In this document: in pieces, positions 17,724-25,828 of the stretch
How the letters are laid out: the number at the start of each line of letters is the position of its first letter
Position numbering within the stretch: the first letter of the stretch is position 1
From: Yoonia vestfoldensis DSM 16212
GTDB taxonomy: Bacteria; Pseudomonadota; Alphaproteobacteria; Rhodobacterales; Rhodobacteraceae
DNA: 64,000 nt
Assembly: GCF_000382265.1 (NCBI RefSeq)
Contig: NZ_KB907987.1
Span: 34,321 to 98,320 of the forward strand
Direction: 5' to 3'
Translations under genes and position numbers: made by a program
Notes under the pieces: model-generated
What the model saw: only the letters and a program-made list of their open reading frames with translations
Told to the model about the DNA's origin: nothing
Databases searched by the model: none

Positions 17724-18452
17724 TTATTGGTTTGTCGCGCGGGCAGCTGCGACCAGCTGTTGCATCTGATCGGCGCGGATCATGCCAGGCGCAAGATTTT
17801 CACCGATCACGAATGACGGCGTCCCGGTAAAGCCTAGCGCACGGCCAAGCCCGCTCGACAATTGCAGATGCTCCGCGATCTCGGGGGCATCCATATCGCG
17901 CCGCAACTGATCGACATCAAGCCCGACACGTGCCGCGACACGGATAACGCTTTGTTCCTCGGCACGGCCGTCCATCGTCATCAGGGCGTTGTGAAATTCC
18001 TCGTATTTCCCCTGCGCGCGCGAAGCGAGCGCTGCGCGGGCAGCAAAAACAGAGCCTTCCCCCAGCACCGGCCATTCCCGCATGACGACGCGCACATTGC
18101 CATCGGCGCTGAGCAAACCGTCGAGCTCGAGCTTGGCATTCCGGCAAAACGGGCAGTTGTAATCAAAAAACTCGACCACTGTCACATCACCATCAGGGTT
18201 GCCGATGACGGGCGCATTGGGGTCGTTTTCAAGAATCTCACGCTGCTCCGCGAGCACCGCTTTTGCAGCGGCCGCCTGCGCCTCTTGCTGCTCAAGCTCC
18301 AGTATCTGCAAGGCTTCGACGATGATGTCGGGATTCTCGCGGATGGTTTCCAGAACAAGCGCCTTGACCTGATCTTCGGTCATGCCTTGTGCGGCGCCGA
18401 CGATAGGGGCGGCGCAAAGCATTGCAACGCAGAAGAGTCGGGCGAATGTCAT
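17724..18452 (-). CDS. DsbA-family periplasmic thiol-disulfide oxidoreductase
   Basis: 242 residues with a signal peptide (MTFARLFCVAMLCAAPIVGA). An N-terminal Com1-like helical region (VKALVLETIRENPDIIVEAL) precedes a thioredoxin/DsbA domain with active site CPFC (EFFDYNCPFCRNAK). The cis-Pro loop is TGTPSFVIGENLAPG. This architecture matches the Com1/BdbD-like subgroup that oxidises or isomerises periplasmic disulfides. It lies 34 bp after the L,D-transpeptidase gene on the same strand and is probably co-transcribed. Being beside copA could link it to copper-induced disulfide stress, but that is inference. Confidence 0.88.
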   Translation of the reverse strand: MTFARLFCVAMLCAAPIVGAAQGMTEDQVKALVLETIRENPDIIVEALQILELEQQEAQAAAAKAVLAEQREILENDPNAPVIGNPDGDVTVVEFFDYNCPFCRNAKLELDGLLSADGNVRVVMREWPVLGEGSVFAARAALASRAQGKYEEFHNALMTMDGRAEEQSVIRVAARVGLDVDQLRRDMDAPEIAEHLQLSSGLGRALGFTGTPSFVIGENLAPGMIRADQMQQLVAAARATNQ

Positions 18453-18486
18453 GCTTTTCCTTCCAAAGCAGGTCAGCGGGATTGGT

Positions 18487-19062
18487 TCAGATCAGCCGGA
18501 CCTTTGTGCCGACCGGCGCACGCTCGTAAACCTCGGCGATCTGTTCGTTGAACAGCCCGATACAGCCATTCGATGACCGCCGACCGATCTTGCGCGTGTC
18601 CTGTGTGCCGTGAATCCGGTAGAATTGCCAGGACAGATACAGCGCATGCGACCCCATCGGGTTCATCGGGTCACCGCCCGGAATGAACGCAGGCCATTCG
18701 GGGTTGCGCTGGCGCATCGCAGGTGTCGGGGCCCAGCTTGGCGCGACGCGCTTGTCGATCACCTCAGTATAGCCGGTGCGGGTCAGATCATCGGAAAGCG
18801 GCACCGAGGTCGGGTAAATCCGCATATCCCCGTCAGGTGTCCAGTGCTGCAGGAACATCGATTTCGTATCGGCAAGGATGGCGCCCACCCCGATGGACTC
18901 AAAATGGTCGCGCCATTCATGGACCCGGAATGCAGCAATATTGCGGTCAACGGGTGCCTGCTGGGTTTGCGCACGCAACACGGATGGTGCGAAAAGGGTC
19001 ACAGCAGTCGCCCCAAGCAGCACGGCGCGGCGCGACGGTGTCATGTCATTGTTGTTTTTCAT
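18487..19062 (-). CDS. L,D-transpeptidase (YkuD family), probable Tat substrate
   Basis: 191 residues from the ATG at 19062, with GAGG 7 nt upstream; an ATG at 19083 is less likely. The signal sequence has a twin-arginine-like motif (PSRRAVLLGATAV). The YkuD catalytic signature is complete: the His in RIHGTQDT and the Cys in SSNGCIGLFN. The Gly-Ser region GGDPMNPMGSHALYL precedes it. It would make 3-3 crosslinks in peptidoglycan or attach lipoproteins in the periplasm. It is first in a two-gene unit with the DsbA-like protein, which may keep the catalytic cysteine in the right redox state. Confidence 0.88.
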   Translation of the reverse strand: MKNNNDMTPSRRAVLLGATAVTLFAPSVLRAQTQQAPVDRNIAAFRVHEWRDHFESIGVGAILADTKSMFLQHWTPDGDMRIYPTSVPLSDDLTRTGYTEVIDKRVAPSWAPTPAMRQRNPEWPAFIPGGDPMNPMGSHALYLSWQFYRIHGTQDTRKIGRRSSNGCIGLFNEQIAEVYERAPVGTKVRLI

Positions 19063-19304
19063 TGCTGGCCTCATCTTGGACAATCGTCAGCGAAGATACC
19101 GGGTCGTATCAACCGCGCCAACCTTTATGTGCTTCGCGCCGGAAATACCACGAAATCAGCGCGCACGCGCGACGCCACACGCAGATTTGAAGATGCCAGG
19201 CAACCGAGGGTCCGCGGGCGATGAAAATCTTGCGCATGTTTACATGATCTTAAGCGGTAGTGGCAGATAAGGACCGTCGATGCGCAACGAAGGATCGTTT
19301 CACC

Positions 19305-19589
19305 ATGCCGGCCGACACAGCCATATTTGCCCTGCCTCCCGTCCTGACGTTCGAGGCTTGCGAAGACCTTCATGCCGCTCTGACAAGGGCGCAGGGAAGC
19401 GACCTTGTGATCGATGGCCGCGATGTCAGCCGTCTTGGCGGCCTTGCGGCACAGATACTTGCCACGGCCAGCGTTGCGTGGGCTGCGAACGGGCAACATC
19501 TGACCCTCGCAAATGCATCGGACGACCTGCGCAACGCCTTGGAAATGCTTGCGCTTTGGCCGCTGCCGGAAAAACAAGGGGCACTTTGA
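19305..19589 (+). CDS. cheS: STAS-domain chemotaxis protein, CheS-like
   Basis: 94 residues from the ATG at 19305, preceded by AAGGA; the upstream ATG option is less supported. A single STAS fold: VLTFEACEDLHAALTRA, then DLVIDGRDVSRLGGLAAQIL. The usual phosphorylatable Ser after D in anti-sigma antagonists corresponds here to the SRLGG region. A STAS gene at the head of a che operon, before cheY1 and cheA, matches the order of cheS in Sinorhizobium, where CheS binds CheA and speeds signal termination through the phosphate-sink CheY1. Homology is inferred from fold, size and position. The stop overlaps cheY (TGATG). Confidence 0.7.
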   Translation: MPADTAIFALPPVLTFEACEDLHAALTRAQGSDLVIDGRDVSRLGGLAAQILATASVAWAANGQHLTLANASDDLRNALEMLALWPLPEKQGAL

Positions 19590-19960
19590 TGGTAACACGC
19601 ATTCTCGCCATCGACGATTCGCGCACAATTCGCAGCCTGCTCACCCAAACCCTGCAAAACGCCGGGTTCGAGGTGTCGACCGCTGTTGACGGGGTGGATG
19701 GCATCGAAAAGTTCCGACACGAAGACGCCGATCTCGTGATCACCGACGTCAACATGCCCAACAAGGACGGGTTCGAGGTGATTGCCGACATCCGCGGCGG
19801 CACCCGCAACCGCACCGTTCCGGTCCTTGTGCTGACCACGGAAAGCGGCGCCGCCTTGAAAGAACGCGCGCGAAAGGCGGGCGCAACAGGCTGGATCGTC
19901 AAACCCTTCGATGACGAAGCTCTGGTGGCCGTTATCCGCCGCCTGACAGGGGCAGCGTGA
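19589..19960 (+). CDS. cheY: Chemotaxis response regulator CheY (first copy)
   Basis: 123 residues, a single receiver domain. The acidic pair is Asp9-Asp10 (AIDDSRTIR), the phosphoacceptor Asp53 (LVITDVNMPNKDG), the conserved Thr lies in VLVLTTES and Lys in GWIVKPF. It lies directly before cheA, so by analogy with rhizobial operons this may be the phosphate sink rather than the motor-binding CheY. Overlaps cheS by one base and cheA by one base or more, indicating tight translational coupling. Confidence 0.93.
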   Translation: MVTRILAIDDSRTIRSLLTQTLQNAGFEVSTAVDGVDGIEKFRHEDADLVITDVNMPNKDGFEVIADIRGGTRNRTVPVLVLTTESGAALKERARKAGATGWIVKPFDDEALVAVIRRLTGAA

Positions 19961-22056
19961 TGACCGGCGATCCGACCATGCGCGATGTTTTTTTCGAAGA
20001 ATGCGAAGACCTGATCGCCGCGTTGACCGAAGGGCTGACCGCAATGCGCGATGGCCGCACGGATAGCGAGACCGTCAATGCCGTCTTTCGTGCCGTCCAT
20101 TCGGTCAAGGGCGCGGCAGGGGCCTTTGCCCTTGATGATCTCGTCGGTTTTGCGCACACTTTTGAGACGGTCCTCGATCATGTCCGCTCGCAGCGGCTTG
20201 CGCTGGATGACCGCATCCTGCACGTCCTGCAACGATCCGGCGATGTTCTTGCCGACCTGATCGACACCGCGAGAGAGGATTTGCCGACAAACCAGGCCCA
20301 GGTGGACCCGGTCATGGCAGACTTGCAGTCATTCCTTGGCGATGCGCCAGCGGATGCCGAAGACTTCGTATTCGAGGCGTTGACCCTAGCGTTCGACGCG
20401 CCCGACGATGCGACATCAACCTATGTTGTCACTTTCGCACCCAGTGCGGCCTTTTACACCAGCGGCAATGACCCGGTCCTGATCATCGCGGCCTTGCAGG
20501 CATTGGGGCCGACGCGCGTCTCGGTGGATACGTCCCGCCTTCCCACGTCTTTGGAGGAATTGCACTGGCAGGATGGACTGCTGTCCTGGCGGGTGGAAAT
20601 CGACGGGCTCGGGTCGGATCTGCCGATCCTTGAAGTGTTCGAATTCGTCGACGACCTTTGCGCATTGCAGGTCAGCTTGCGCAGTGCAGACACCGACATA
20701 CCTGACCCGCCACAGGCAGGTACAACAGCGGCGGCAACGGCAGACGACGTCGTCGACACGCCTTCCGTTGATCCCCAGCCTGACACCGGCGATCAAAAAG
20801 CGCGCAGCGCTCAGGACCGGGGCGGCAGTCGCGCGGCAACATCGCTCCGCGTCGATCCTGAACGGATCGACCGCCTGATCAACGCGGTGGGTGAACTCAT
20901 CATCAACCAGTCGGTCATTTCCCAACGGTTGCAGCAGGCGAACCTGCCCAATGCTGCTGAACTGTTCGCCGATCTTGACGATTACAAACTGCTGGCACGG
21001 GAAATCCAGGAAGGCGTGATGGCGATCCGCGCGCAGCCGGTCAAACCCCTGTTCCAGCGCATGCTGCGCATCGCGCGTGAAGCGGCGGATGCAACCGGCA
21101 AACTGGTTGAACTCATTACCGAAGGCGACGCGACCGAAGTCGACAAGACAGTCGTCGAACGGCTGGCTGATCCACTCACACATATGATCCGCAATGCGAT
21201 CGATCACGGGATCGAACCACCTGACAATCGGGCGGCAGCCGGCAAGAACCGACAGGGAAAACTGCGGCTTGCCGCCCGGCAAAGATCCGGCAGTATTGTC
21301 ATCGAAATCGCCGACGACGGCGCCGGCCTCAACCGTCCCAAGATCAGGGAAATCGCCGTCTCGAAAGGACTGGTCGCCGAGGACGCGCAATTGTCCGAAA
21401 CGGAAATCGATCACCTGCTTTTTGCTCCCGGATTCTCGACGGCCAAGGAGGTGACCAACCTGTCTGGGCGTGGCGTCGGCATGGACGTGGTCAAGACAGC
21501 CATCACGGCCTTGGGTGGCCGTGTCGCGATTACCAGCCAGTTCGGCCAAGGCACGACCTTTTCGATCACCCTGCCGCTGACACTTGCGGTCATGGACGGG
21601 ATGATCATCAACCTCGGCGGGCAGACGATGGTTGTTCCGATTTCCAGTATTCTGGAAACGGTCAGACCAAAAGCTGCGGACCTTTCGCAAATCGGGCTCA
21701 ACAACACACTCTTGCGCATCCGCGGGGAATATGTGCCGATCATTGATCTGGCCGAACGCATGGGGCAATCCGCGACGCCGCGCGAAATGACGGACCGGGT
21801 TCTTTTGCTGATCCAGACCGACAGTGTTCCTCAATGTGCGCTGGCCGTCGACGATATCTTCGACCAGCGCCAGGTCGTCGTCAAAAGCATGCAAGGCAAT
21901 TACGGCGAGATATCCGGCATATCAGGCGCAACGATCCTTGGTGACGGCAAGATAGCCCTGATCATCGATCCCGAGGCCGTCGCCCAAGGCAACACGGCCT
22001 ATGCCGCCACCAACAGCCAAAATGGAAGGGACGTCTCTTATGTCGCAGCTTGCTGA
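19960..22056 (+). CDS. cheA: Chemotaxis histidine kinase CheA
   Basis: 698 residues. The N-terminal Hpt domain carries the phosphorylated His47 in FRAVHSVKGAAGAF. A P2-like region and linker cover about 115-290. The dimerisation helix begins at ERIDRLINAVGELIINQSV. The ATP lid has N box THMIRNAIDHGIE, G1 EIADDGAGLNR and G2 GRGVGMDVVKTAI. The C-terminal CheW-like domain ends near AALIIDPEA-type sequence (KIALIIDPEAVAQG). The ATG at 19960 overlaps the cheY stop (ATGA); a GTG one codon earlier is possible. It should autophosphorylate in response to chemoreceptors encoded elsewhere. Confidence 0.95.
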   Translation: MTGDPTMRDVFFEECEDLIAALTEGLTAMRDGRTDSETVNAVFRAVHSVKGAAGAFALDDLVGFAHTFETVLDHVRSQRLALDDRILHVLQRSGDVLADLIDTAREDLPTNQAQVDPVMADLQSFLGDAPADAEDFVFEALTLAFDAPDDATSTYVVTFAPSAAFYTSGNDPVLIIAALQALGPTRVSVDTSRLPTSLEELHWQDGLLSWRVEIDGLGSDLPILEVFEFVDDLCALQVSLRSADTDIPDPPQAGTTAAATADDVVDTPSVDPQPDTGDQKARSAQDRGGSRAATSLRVDPERIDRLINAVGELIINQSVISQRLQQANLPNAAELFADLDDYKLLAREIQEGVMAIRAQPVKPLFQRMLRIAREAADATGKLVELITEGDATEVDKTVVERLADPLTHMIRNAIDHGIEPPDNRAAAGKNRQGKLRLAARQRSGSIVIEIADDGAGLNRPKIREIAVSKGLVAEDAQLSETEIDHLLFAPGFSTAKEVTNLSGRGVGMDVVKTAITALGGRVAITSQFGQGTTFSITLPLTLAVMDGMIINLGGQTMVVPISSILETVRPKAADLSQIGLNNTLLRIRGEYVPIIDLAERMGQSATPREMTDRVLLLIQTDSVPQCALAVDDIFDQRQVVVKSMQGNYGEISGISGATILGDGKIALIIDPEAVAQGNTAYAATNSQNGRDVSYVAAC

Positions 22057-22507
22057 ACTTCAAAAATCGGAACGGCTGGAGTTCGTTACACTGGTTGCTG
22101 GTGGACAGAATTTCTGTATCGAAATCAAACAGATCAGGGAAATCCGTCGGTGGACCCCGGTCACGGTCCTGCCGCATTCACCCGATCACGTCTTGGGCGT
22201 CATCAACCTGCGCGGTGCGGTCATTCCGATTATCGACCTGGCGGCAAAGCTTGGCTTTGCCAAGATCATGCCAACCGAACGGCATGTGATCATCATCATC
22301 GCGGTCGAAGACAGGATCATCGGCCTTTTGGTCGAGTCGGTTTCAGAGATTCTGGGGGTCGACGCCCATACCGTGCGCGAAACACCCAGAGGTCCTGAAG
22401 ATACAACGACCCGTGCCATTCTCGGGATCATCCCGCTTGGCGATGACATGACGAAGATCATCAGCCTGTCAGCATTGCTCGGTCCGACCAATCAGGTGGC
22501 CGCATGA
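22040..22507 (+). CDS. cheW: Chemotaxis adaptor CheW
   Basis: 155 residues from the ATG at 22040, inside the last 17 bp of cheA and preceded by GGAAGGGA. It is a single CheW domain: EFVTLVAGGQNFCIEIKQIR, the PNHxxG-type region PDHVLGVINLRGAVIPIIDL and the later RAILGIIPLGDDMTKII. CheW couples receptors to CheA at the inner membrane. Its stop overlaps cheR (ATGA). Confidence 0.95.
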   Translation: MSQLAELQKSERLEFVTLVAGGQNFCIEIKQIREIRRWTPVTVLPHSPDHVLGVINLRGAVIPIIDLAAKLGFAKIMPTERHVIIIIAVEDRIIGLLVESVSEILGVDAHTVRETPRGPEDTTTRAILGIIPLGDDMTKIISLSALLGPTNQVAA

Positions 22508-23406
22508 ACGCGCCTGATCACTTTGCGGGATCGGATCTGACAGCCCGGGAATACCAGTTCACCGACAACGATTTTCGACTGATCGCGGAACTGGCACACA
22601 AGCGGTATGGACTGCATTTGCAACCATCCAAGAAACCGCTTGTCTATTCGCGGCTGACGAAAAGATTGCGGGCGCTTGCCCTGCCAGACTTCGAAAGTTA
22701 CTGCGCTTTGCTGTCGGATCCCCGCAGTCAAGACGAGCAGTCGCATCTCCTTTCTGCCCTCACGACGAATGTGACCCACTTTTTCCGCGAGCGGCACCAT
22801 TTTACCTTTCTGCGGGAACATATCCTTCCGGAACTCTTCGAAAAAGCAAAAAAAGGCACACCTATCCGGATCTGGTCGTCGGCCTGCTCGGCAGGACAAG
22901 AAGCCTATTCCATCGCCGCGATGATCCGTGATGCTTGCCCCGATGCATCGCGGCTGGACATCAAGGTGCTGGCAACCGATGTCGACCCGCAAATGATCCG
23001 CAAAGCGCGGCAGGCGGAATATGATCGCGATCAGGCCGATGCAATTCCGACCGAATACAAACGTCTGATGATCGACGATGGCGGCGGTGCGGCGCAATTT
23101 CGGATTAGGCCAGATCTGATGTCGCTGGTGACATTTGGCGAATTGAACCTGATCGCAGAATGGCCGATGCGGCGGCGATTCGATGTCATCTTCTGCCGAA
23201 ATGCGGCGATCTACTTCGACAAGGAAACACAGGTTCGTCTGTGGCAACGCTTTGCGGATGTGTTGCATGATGACGGCCATCTCATGATCGGCCATTCGGA
23301 ACGCCTGACCGGGCACGCCCAGGTCGATTTCCGCAGCGTCGCCATTACCACCTATCGACGATTGCCCCGCGACGCAGGCCCGATAAGTCCCCAAAGGAAA
23401 GACTGA
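22504..23406 (+). CDS. cheR: Chemoreceptor glutamate methyltransferase CheR
   Basis: 300 residues. The N-terminal helical domain contains YGLHLQPSKKPLVYSRLTKR. The conserved TTNVTHFFRERHHF precedes the SAM-binding motif IRIWSSACSAGQEAYSIA. The beta-subdomain and FDVIFCRNAAIYFDKETQ follow, then GHLMIGHSERL. It methylates receptor glutamates for adaptation and works against CheB. There is no C-terminal pentapeptide-binding or TPR extension. Confidence 0.95.
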   Translation: MNAPDHFAGSDLTAREYQFTDNDFRLIAELAHKRYGLHLQPSKKPLVYSRLTKRLRALALPDFESYCALLSDPRSQDEQSHLLSALTTNVTHFFRERHHFTFLREHILPELFEKAKKGTPIRIWSSACSAGQEAYSIAAMIRDACPDASRLDIKVLATDVDPQMIRKARQAEYDRDQADAIPTEYKRLMIDDGGGAAQFRIRPDLMSLVTFGELNLIAEWPMRRRFDVIFCRNAAIYFDKETQVRLWQRFADVLHDDGHLMIGHSERLTGHAQVDFRSVAITTYRRLPRDAGPISPQRKD

Positions 23407-23409
23407 ACC

Positions 23410-23796
23410 ATGAGCTTGAAAGACACATTGCGCGTGATGATCGTCGACGACATGGGCGTCAGCCGTGGCCTGCTCGTCCAAGCCATCGAAGAGATGGGCA
23501 TCTGGAAAAACCAGGCAGAAAACGATGGGCTGGCCGCTCTCAACAAACTGATCGCGGATCCGGTTCACCTGGTGCTTTCCGACTACAACATGCCCGGTAT
23601 GGACGGGCTCGAACTCTTGCGCGCTCTGCGACAACACAAGGCGACAGCACGGATCGGATTCATTCTTGTTACCGGGAATCCGACCCACGACTTGGTCGCC
23701 AAAGGCAAAGCCCTTGGGCTGAACAACATCATCAAAAAACCTTTTTCGACGGCGAGCATGAAGCAATGCATCGAAAGCGTGGTGGGTCGGCTATGA
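23410..23796 (+). CDS. cheY: Chemotaxis response regulator CheY (second copy)
   Basis: 128 residues; a single receiver with acidic pair Asp13-Asp14 (MIVDDMGVSRG), phosphoacceptor Asp58 (VLSDYNMPGMDGLEL), Thr in ILVTGN and Lys in IIKKPF. The PGMDGLELL segment is closer to classic motor-binding CheY than the first copy. It begins 3 bp after cheR and its stop overlaps the next small gene (ATGA). Probably the regulator that reaches the flagellar switch, but this cannot be proven from sequence. Confidence 0.92.
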   Translation: MSLKDTLRVMIVDDMGVSRGLLVQAIEEMGIWKNQAENDGLAALNKLIADPVHLVLSDYNMPGMDGLELLRALRQHKATARIGFILVTGNPTHDLVAKGKALGLNNIIKKPFSTASMKQCIESVVGRL

Positions 23797-24152
23797 TCAT
23801 GCATTCGGGGGCCTCATCGGCTCGACCTGACCGGACGTTCGACAACATCGGCACCGCCTTGCGCGAGGTTGCGACGATCGTCTCGCGCCTTGAAGAAGCG
23901 GCTTTGCAAATGTGTGTATGCGCGACCGATTTACCCCAAAAGACAAAGTCGTTGCAGGATTTCGACCTTGTTTTACAATCGCTTGCTGATCTCGCAACCT
24001 TGATGGAAGGACTGGGTGAACACGGCCCCGTCCAAACGGCGTCGCACCGAACGGCGATAATTGCACGAATGCGGCTGGCGTGGCTCCGGGACCTGATCGG
24101 TGACGACGCCCCACAAAGCGATCATGACCAGACAAGAATAGCAATCTTCTGA
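23793..24152 (+). CDS. Small helical che-operon protein with DxxxQ motif, candidate CheY phosphatase (CheZ/CheT-like)
   Basis: 119 residues, start ATG at 23793 overlapping the cheY stop. It is mostly predicted helix (TALREVATIVSRLEEAALQM, then LVLQSLADLATLMEGL). The stretch QDFDLVLQ contains Asp58-Leu-Val-Leu-Gln62, a DxxxQ motif as in the catalytic helix of CheZ (Asp and Gln four residues apart, preceded by QDF). Rhizobial CheT proteins are also described with DxxxQ. It lies between cheY2 and cheB, not after cheD as in rhizobia. Overall similarity to CheZ is not evident, so the phosphatase role is a hypothesis. Confidence 0.6.
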   Translation: MIMHSGASSARPDRTFDNIGTALREVATIVSRLEEAALQMCVCATDLPQKTKSLQDFDLVLQSLADLATLMEGLGEHGPVQTASHRTAIIARMRLAWLRDLIGDDAPQSDHDQTRIAIF

Positions 24153-24282
24153 TGCAGTGGGAGATCGCCAGCCGGACGATGACATTCGCACGGCCAAGCG
24201 GCAGTCTTGGCTGTCGATGGGTGGGGTGCAATGCGTTTCACAGCGTCCTATCTCTGACAGCAACCATGACTGGAGGCAGAAC

Positions 24283-25269
24283 ATGCGGATCCTGATCGCG
24301 CACAGGTCAGCAATCATGCTGGGCCAGTTGCAGCGACGCCTGGAGCGTCTCGAGATCGAGGTGGTTCGGGCCGCGACCGGACTGACGGAAGTCTACGATT
24401 TCGCGGAACATCATGAACCTGATTGTGTCGTGCTGACCACCGACATCGCGGATTGTCCCGAATTCGAACTCCTCGCGACGCTTTTCAGCATCATGGGCAT
24501 TGGCTGCGTGGTGCTGGGTACGCCGCAGCAGGCGAACGTGACAGATGCCGCCCTGCGGGCCAATCCCGCTATCCGGGTGCTGCCGGGCACGGCTTCCGAC
24601 AGCGACCTGATAGCTGCGCTTGGGCCCAGCAGGCGCAGGCGCCGCCCCGAAGTGATCGTCGCAGCGCCTGCATCAAACGGGCGGGTCGACCCGCGCAGCA
24701 CCATCCTGATAGGTTCGTCGACTGGCGGCATTGATGCCCTGATGCAGATCCTGCGCCATTTTCACGCCGCGACCCCGCCGGCCGTGATCGTACAGCACAC
24801 GGGCGGTAACTTTGCGGGCAGCCTGATCCGCCTGTTGGACGGCGTCACCTCAGCAAAAGTGCTGGCCGCAACGCATGACGCCAGCTTACAGCCCGGTCAT
24901 ATCTATCTGGCTGCGGGCGATACCCATCATGTACGCCTCAGGAATGCGGCACCGGCCCGCATCAAACTGGACGAGGCCCCGCGTCAATCCGGCCACCGAC
25001 CGTCCGTCGATGCCCTTTTTCATTCGGCGGTCCCATTTGCCCCGCATGTCACCGCGGCCATTCTGACCGGGATGGGCCGGGACGGCGCAGAAGGCATCAC
25101 CGCGCTTCGCGCAGCTGGGGCCCGCACCTTTGGCCAGGATGAAGCAACATCCGTCGTCTACGGAATGCCCCGCGTTGCGAACGCATTGGGGGGGATCGAA
25201 ACCGAACTTCCTATTCAGCAGATCGGCCCGAGCTTGCTGCGCGCCGCCCTGCACAGGCAACGCGCATGA
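24283..25269 (+). CDS. cheB: Chemoreceptor methylesterase/glutamine deamidase CheB with degenerate receiver domain
   Basis: 328 residues from the ATG at 24283 (GGAGG 8 nt upstream); 130 bp separate it from the previous gene, the largest gap in the operon. The catalytic domain is intact: GSSTGG (Ser146), VIVQHTGG (His172) and LTGMGRDG (Asp267). The N-terminal receiver is odd: it starts MRILIAHRSA rather than with an acidic pair, and the phosphoacceptor loop reads VVLTTDIADCPEF, with no Asp at the standard distance before the CP. It may therefore not be activated by CheA phosphorylation in the usual way. Confidence 0.92.
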   Translation: MRILIAHRSAIMLGQLQRRLERLEIEVVRAATGLTEVYDFAEHHEPDCVVLTTDIADCPEFELLATLFSIMGIGCVVLGTPQQANVTDAALRANPAIRVLPGTASDSDLIAALGPSRRRRRPEVIVAAPASNGRVDPRSTILIGSSTGGIDALMQILRHFHAATPPAVIVQHTGGNFAGSLIRLLDGVTSAKVLAATHDASLQPGHIYLAAGDTHHVRLRNAAPARIKLDEAPRQSGHRPSVDALFHSAVPFAPHVTAAILTGMGRDGAEGITALRAAGARTFGQDEATSVVYGMPRVANALGGIETELPIQQIGPSLLRAALHRQRA

Positions 25270-25796
25270 CGGACGTTAACACCACGCCGTCGAAGATGGT
25301 CACGATCGTGCAGGGGGATTTTGCCGTATCGAACGATGTCCATGTCGTGATGTCCACCATTCTGGGTTCCTGCGTTGCAGTCTGCCTGTTTGACCGGCAG
25401 GCGAAGGTCGGCGGAATGAACCATTTTCTGCTGGCGACCGGAGGCGATGCCAATACCGCAGATTTAAAATATGGCGTGAACGCGATGGAGTTGCTGATCA
25501 ACAAGATATTGCGGGCCGGCGGTGACCGGCGCAGGTTACAGGCCAAAATATTCGGCGGTGCCCGCATGACGGTTCACGCCCGCGACATCGGCCAGTCCAA
25601 CGGCGACTTTGCCCAGTCTTTTCTGGAGAGAGAGGGCATCCCCTGCTTGTCGCAGAGTCTTGGCGGCACGCTGGCCCGCCGTGTCCAATTCACCCCGACG
25701 ACAGGCGCCGCGCGGCAGATGCAGATCACCGGTTCGCCCCCGCCCGAGACTCAGGTTACGCGCCCGAGACAGGCCGCAGATATCACGCTGTTCTGA
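25266..25796 (+). CDS. cheD: Chemoreceptor glutamine deamidase CheD
   Basis: 176 residues. The catalytic Cys36 lies in TILGSCVAVCLFD and the His53 in GGMNHFLLATGG, the pair required for deamidation. The substrate-loop motif AKIFGGARM is present. The start overlaps the cheB stop (ATGA). It is the last gene of the che operon; the next gene is convergent. CheD deamidates receptor glutamines and in other species is linked to CheC/CheY feedback; no cheC is in the window. Confidence 0.94.
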   Translation: MTDVNTTPSKMVTIVQGDFAVSNDVHVVMSTILGSCVAVCLFDRQAKVGGMNHFLLATGGDANTADLKYGVNAMELLINKILRAGGDRRRLQAKIFGGARMTVHARDIGQSNGDFAQSFLEREGIPCLSQSLGGTLARRVQFTPTTGAARQMQITGSPPPETQVTRPRQAADITLF

Positions 25797-25828
25797 TGCA
25801 GTTTACATGTCATGGCCATCACCGCGGG

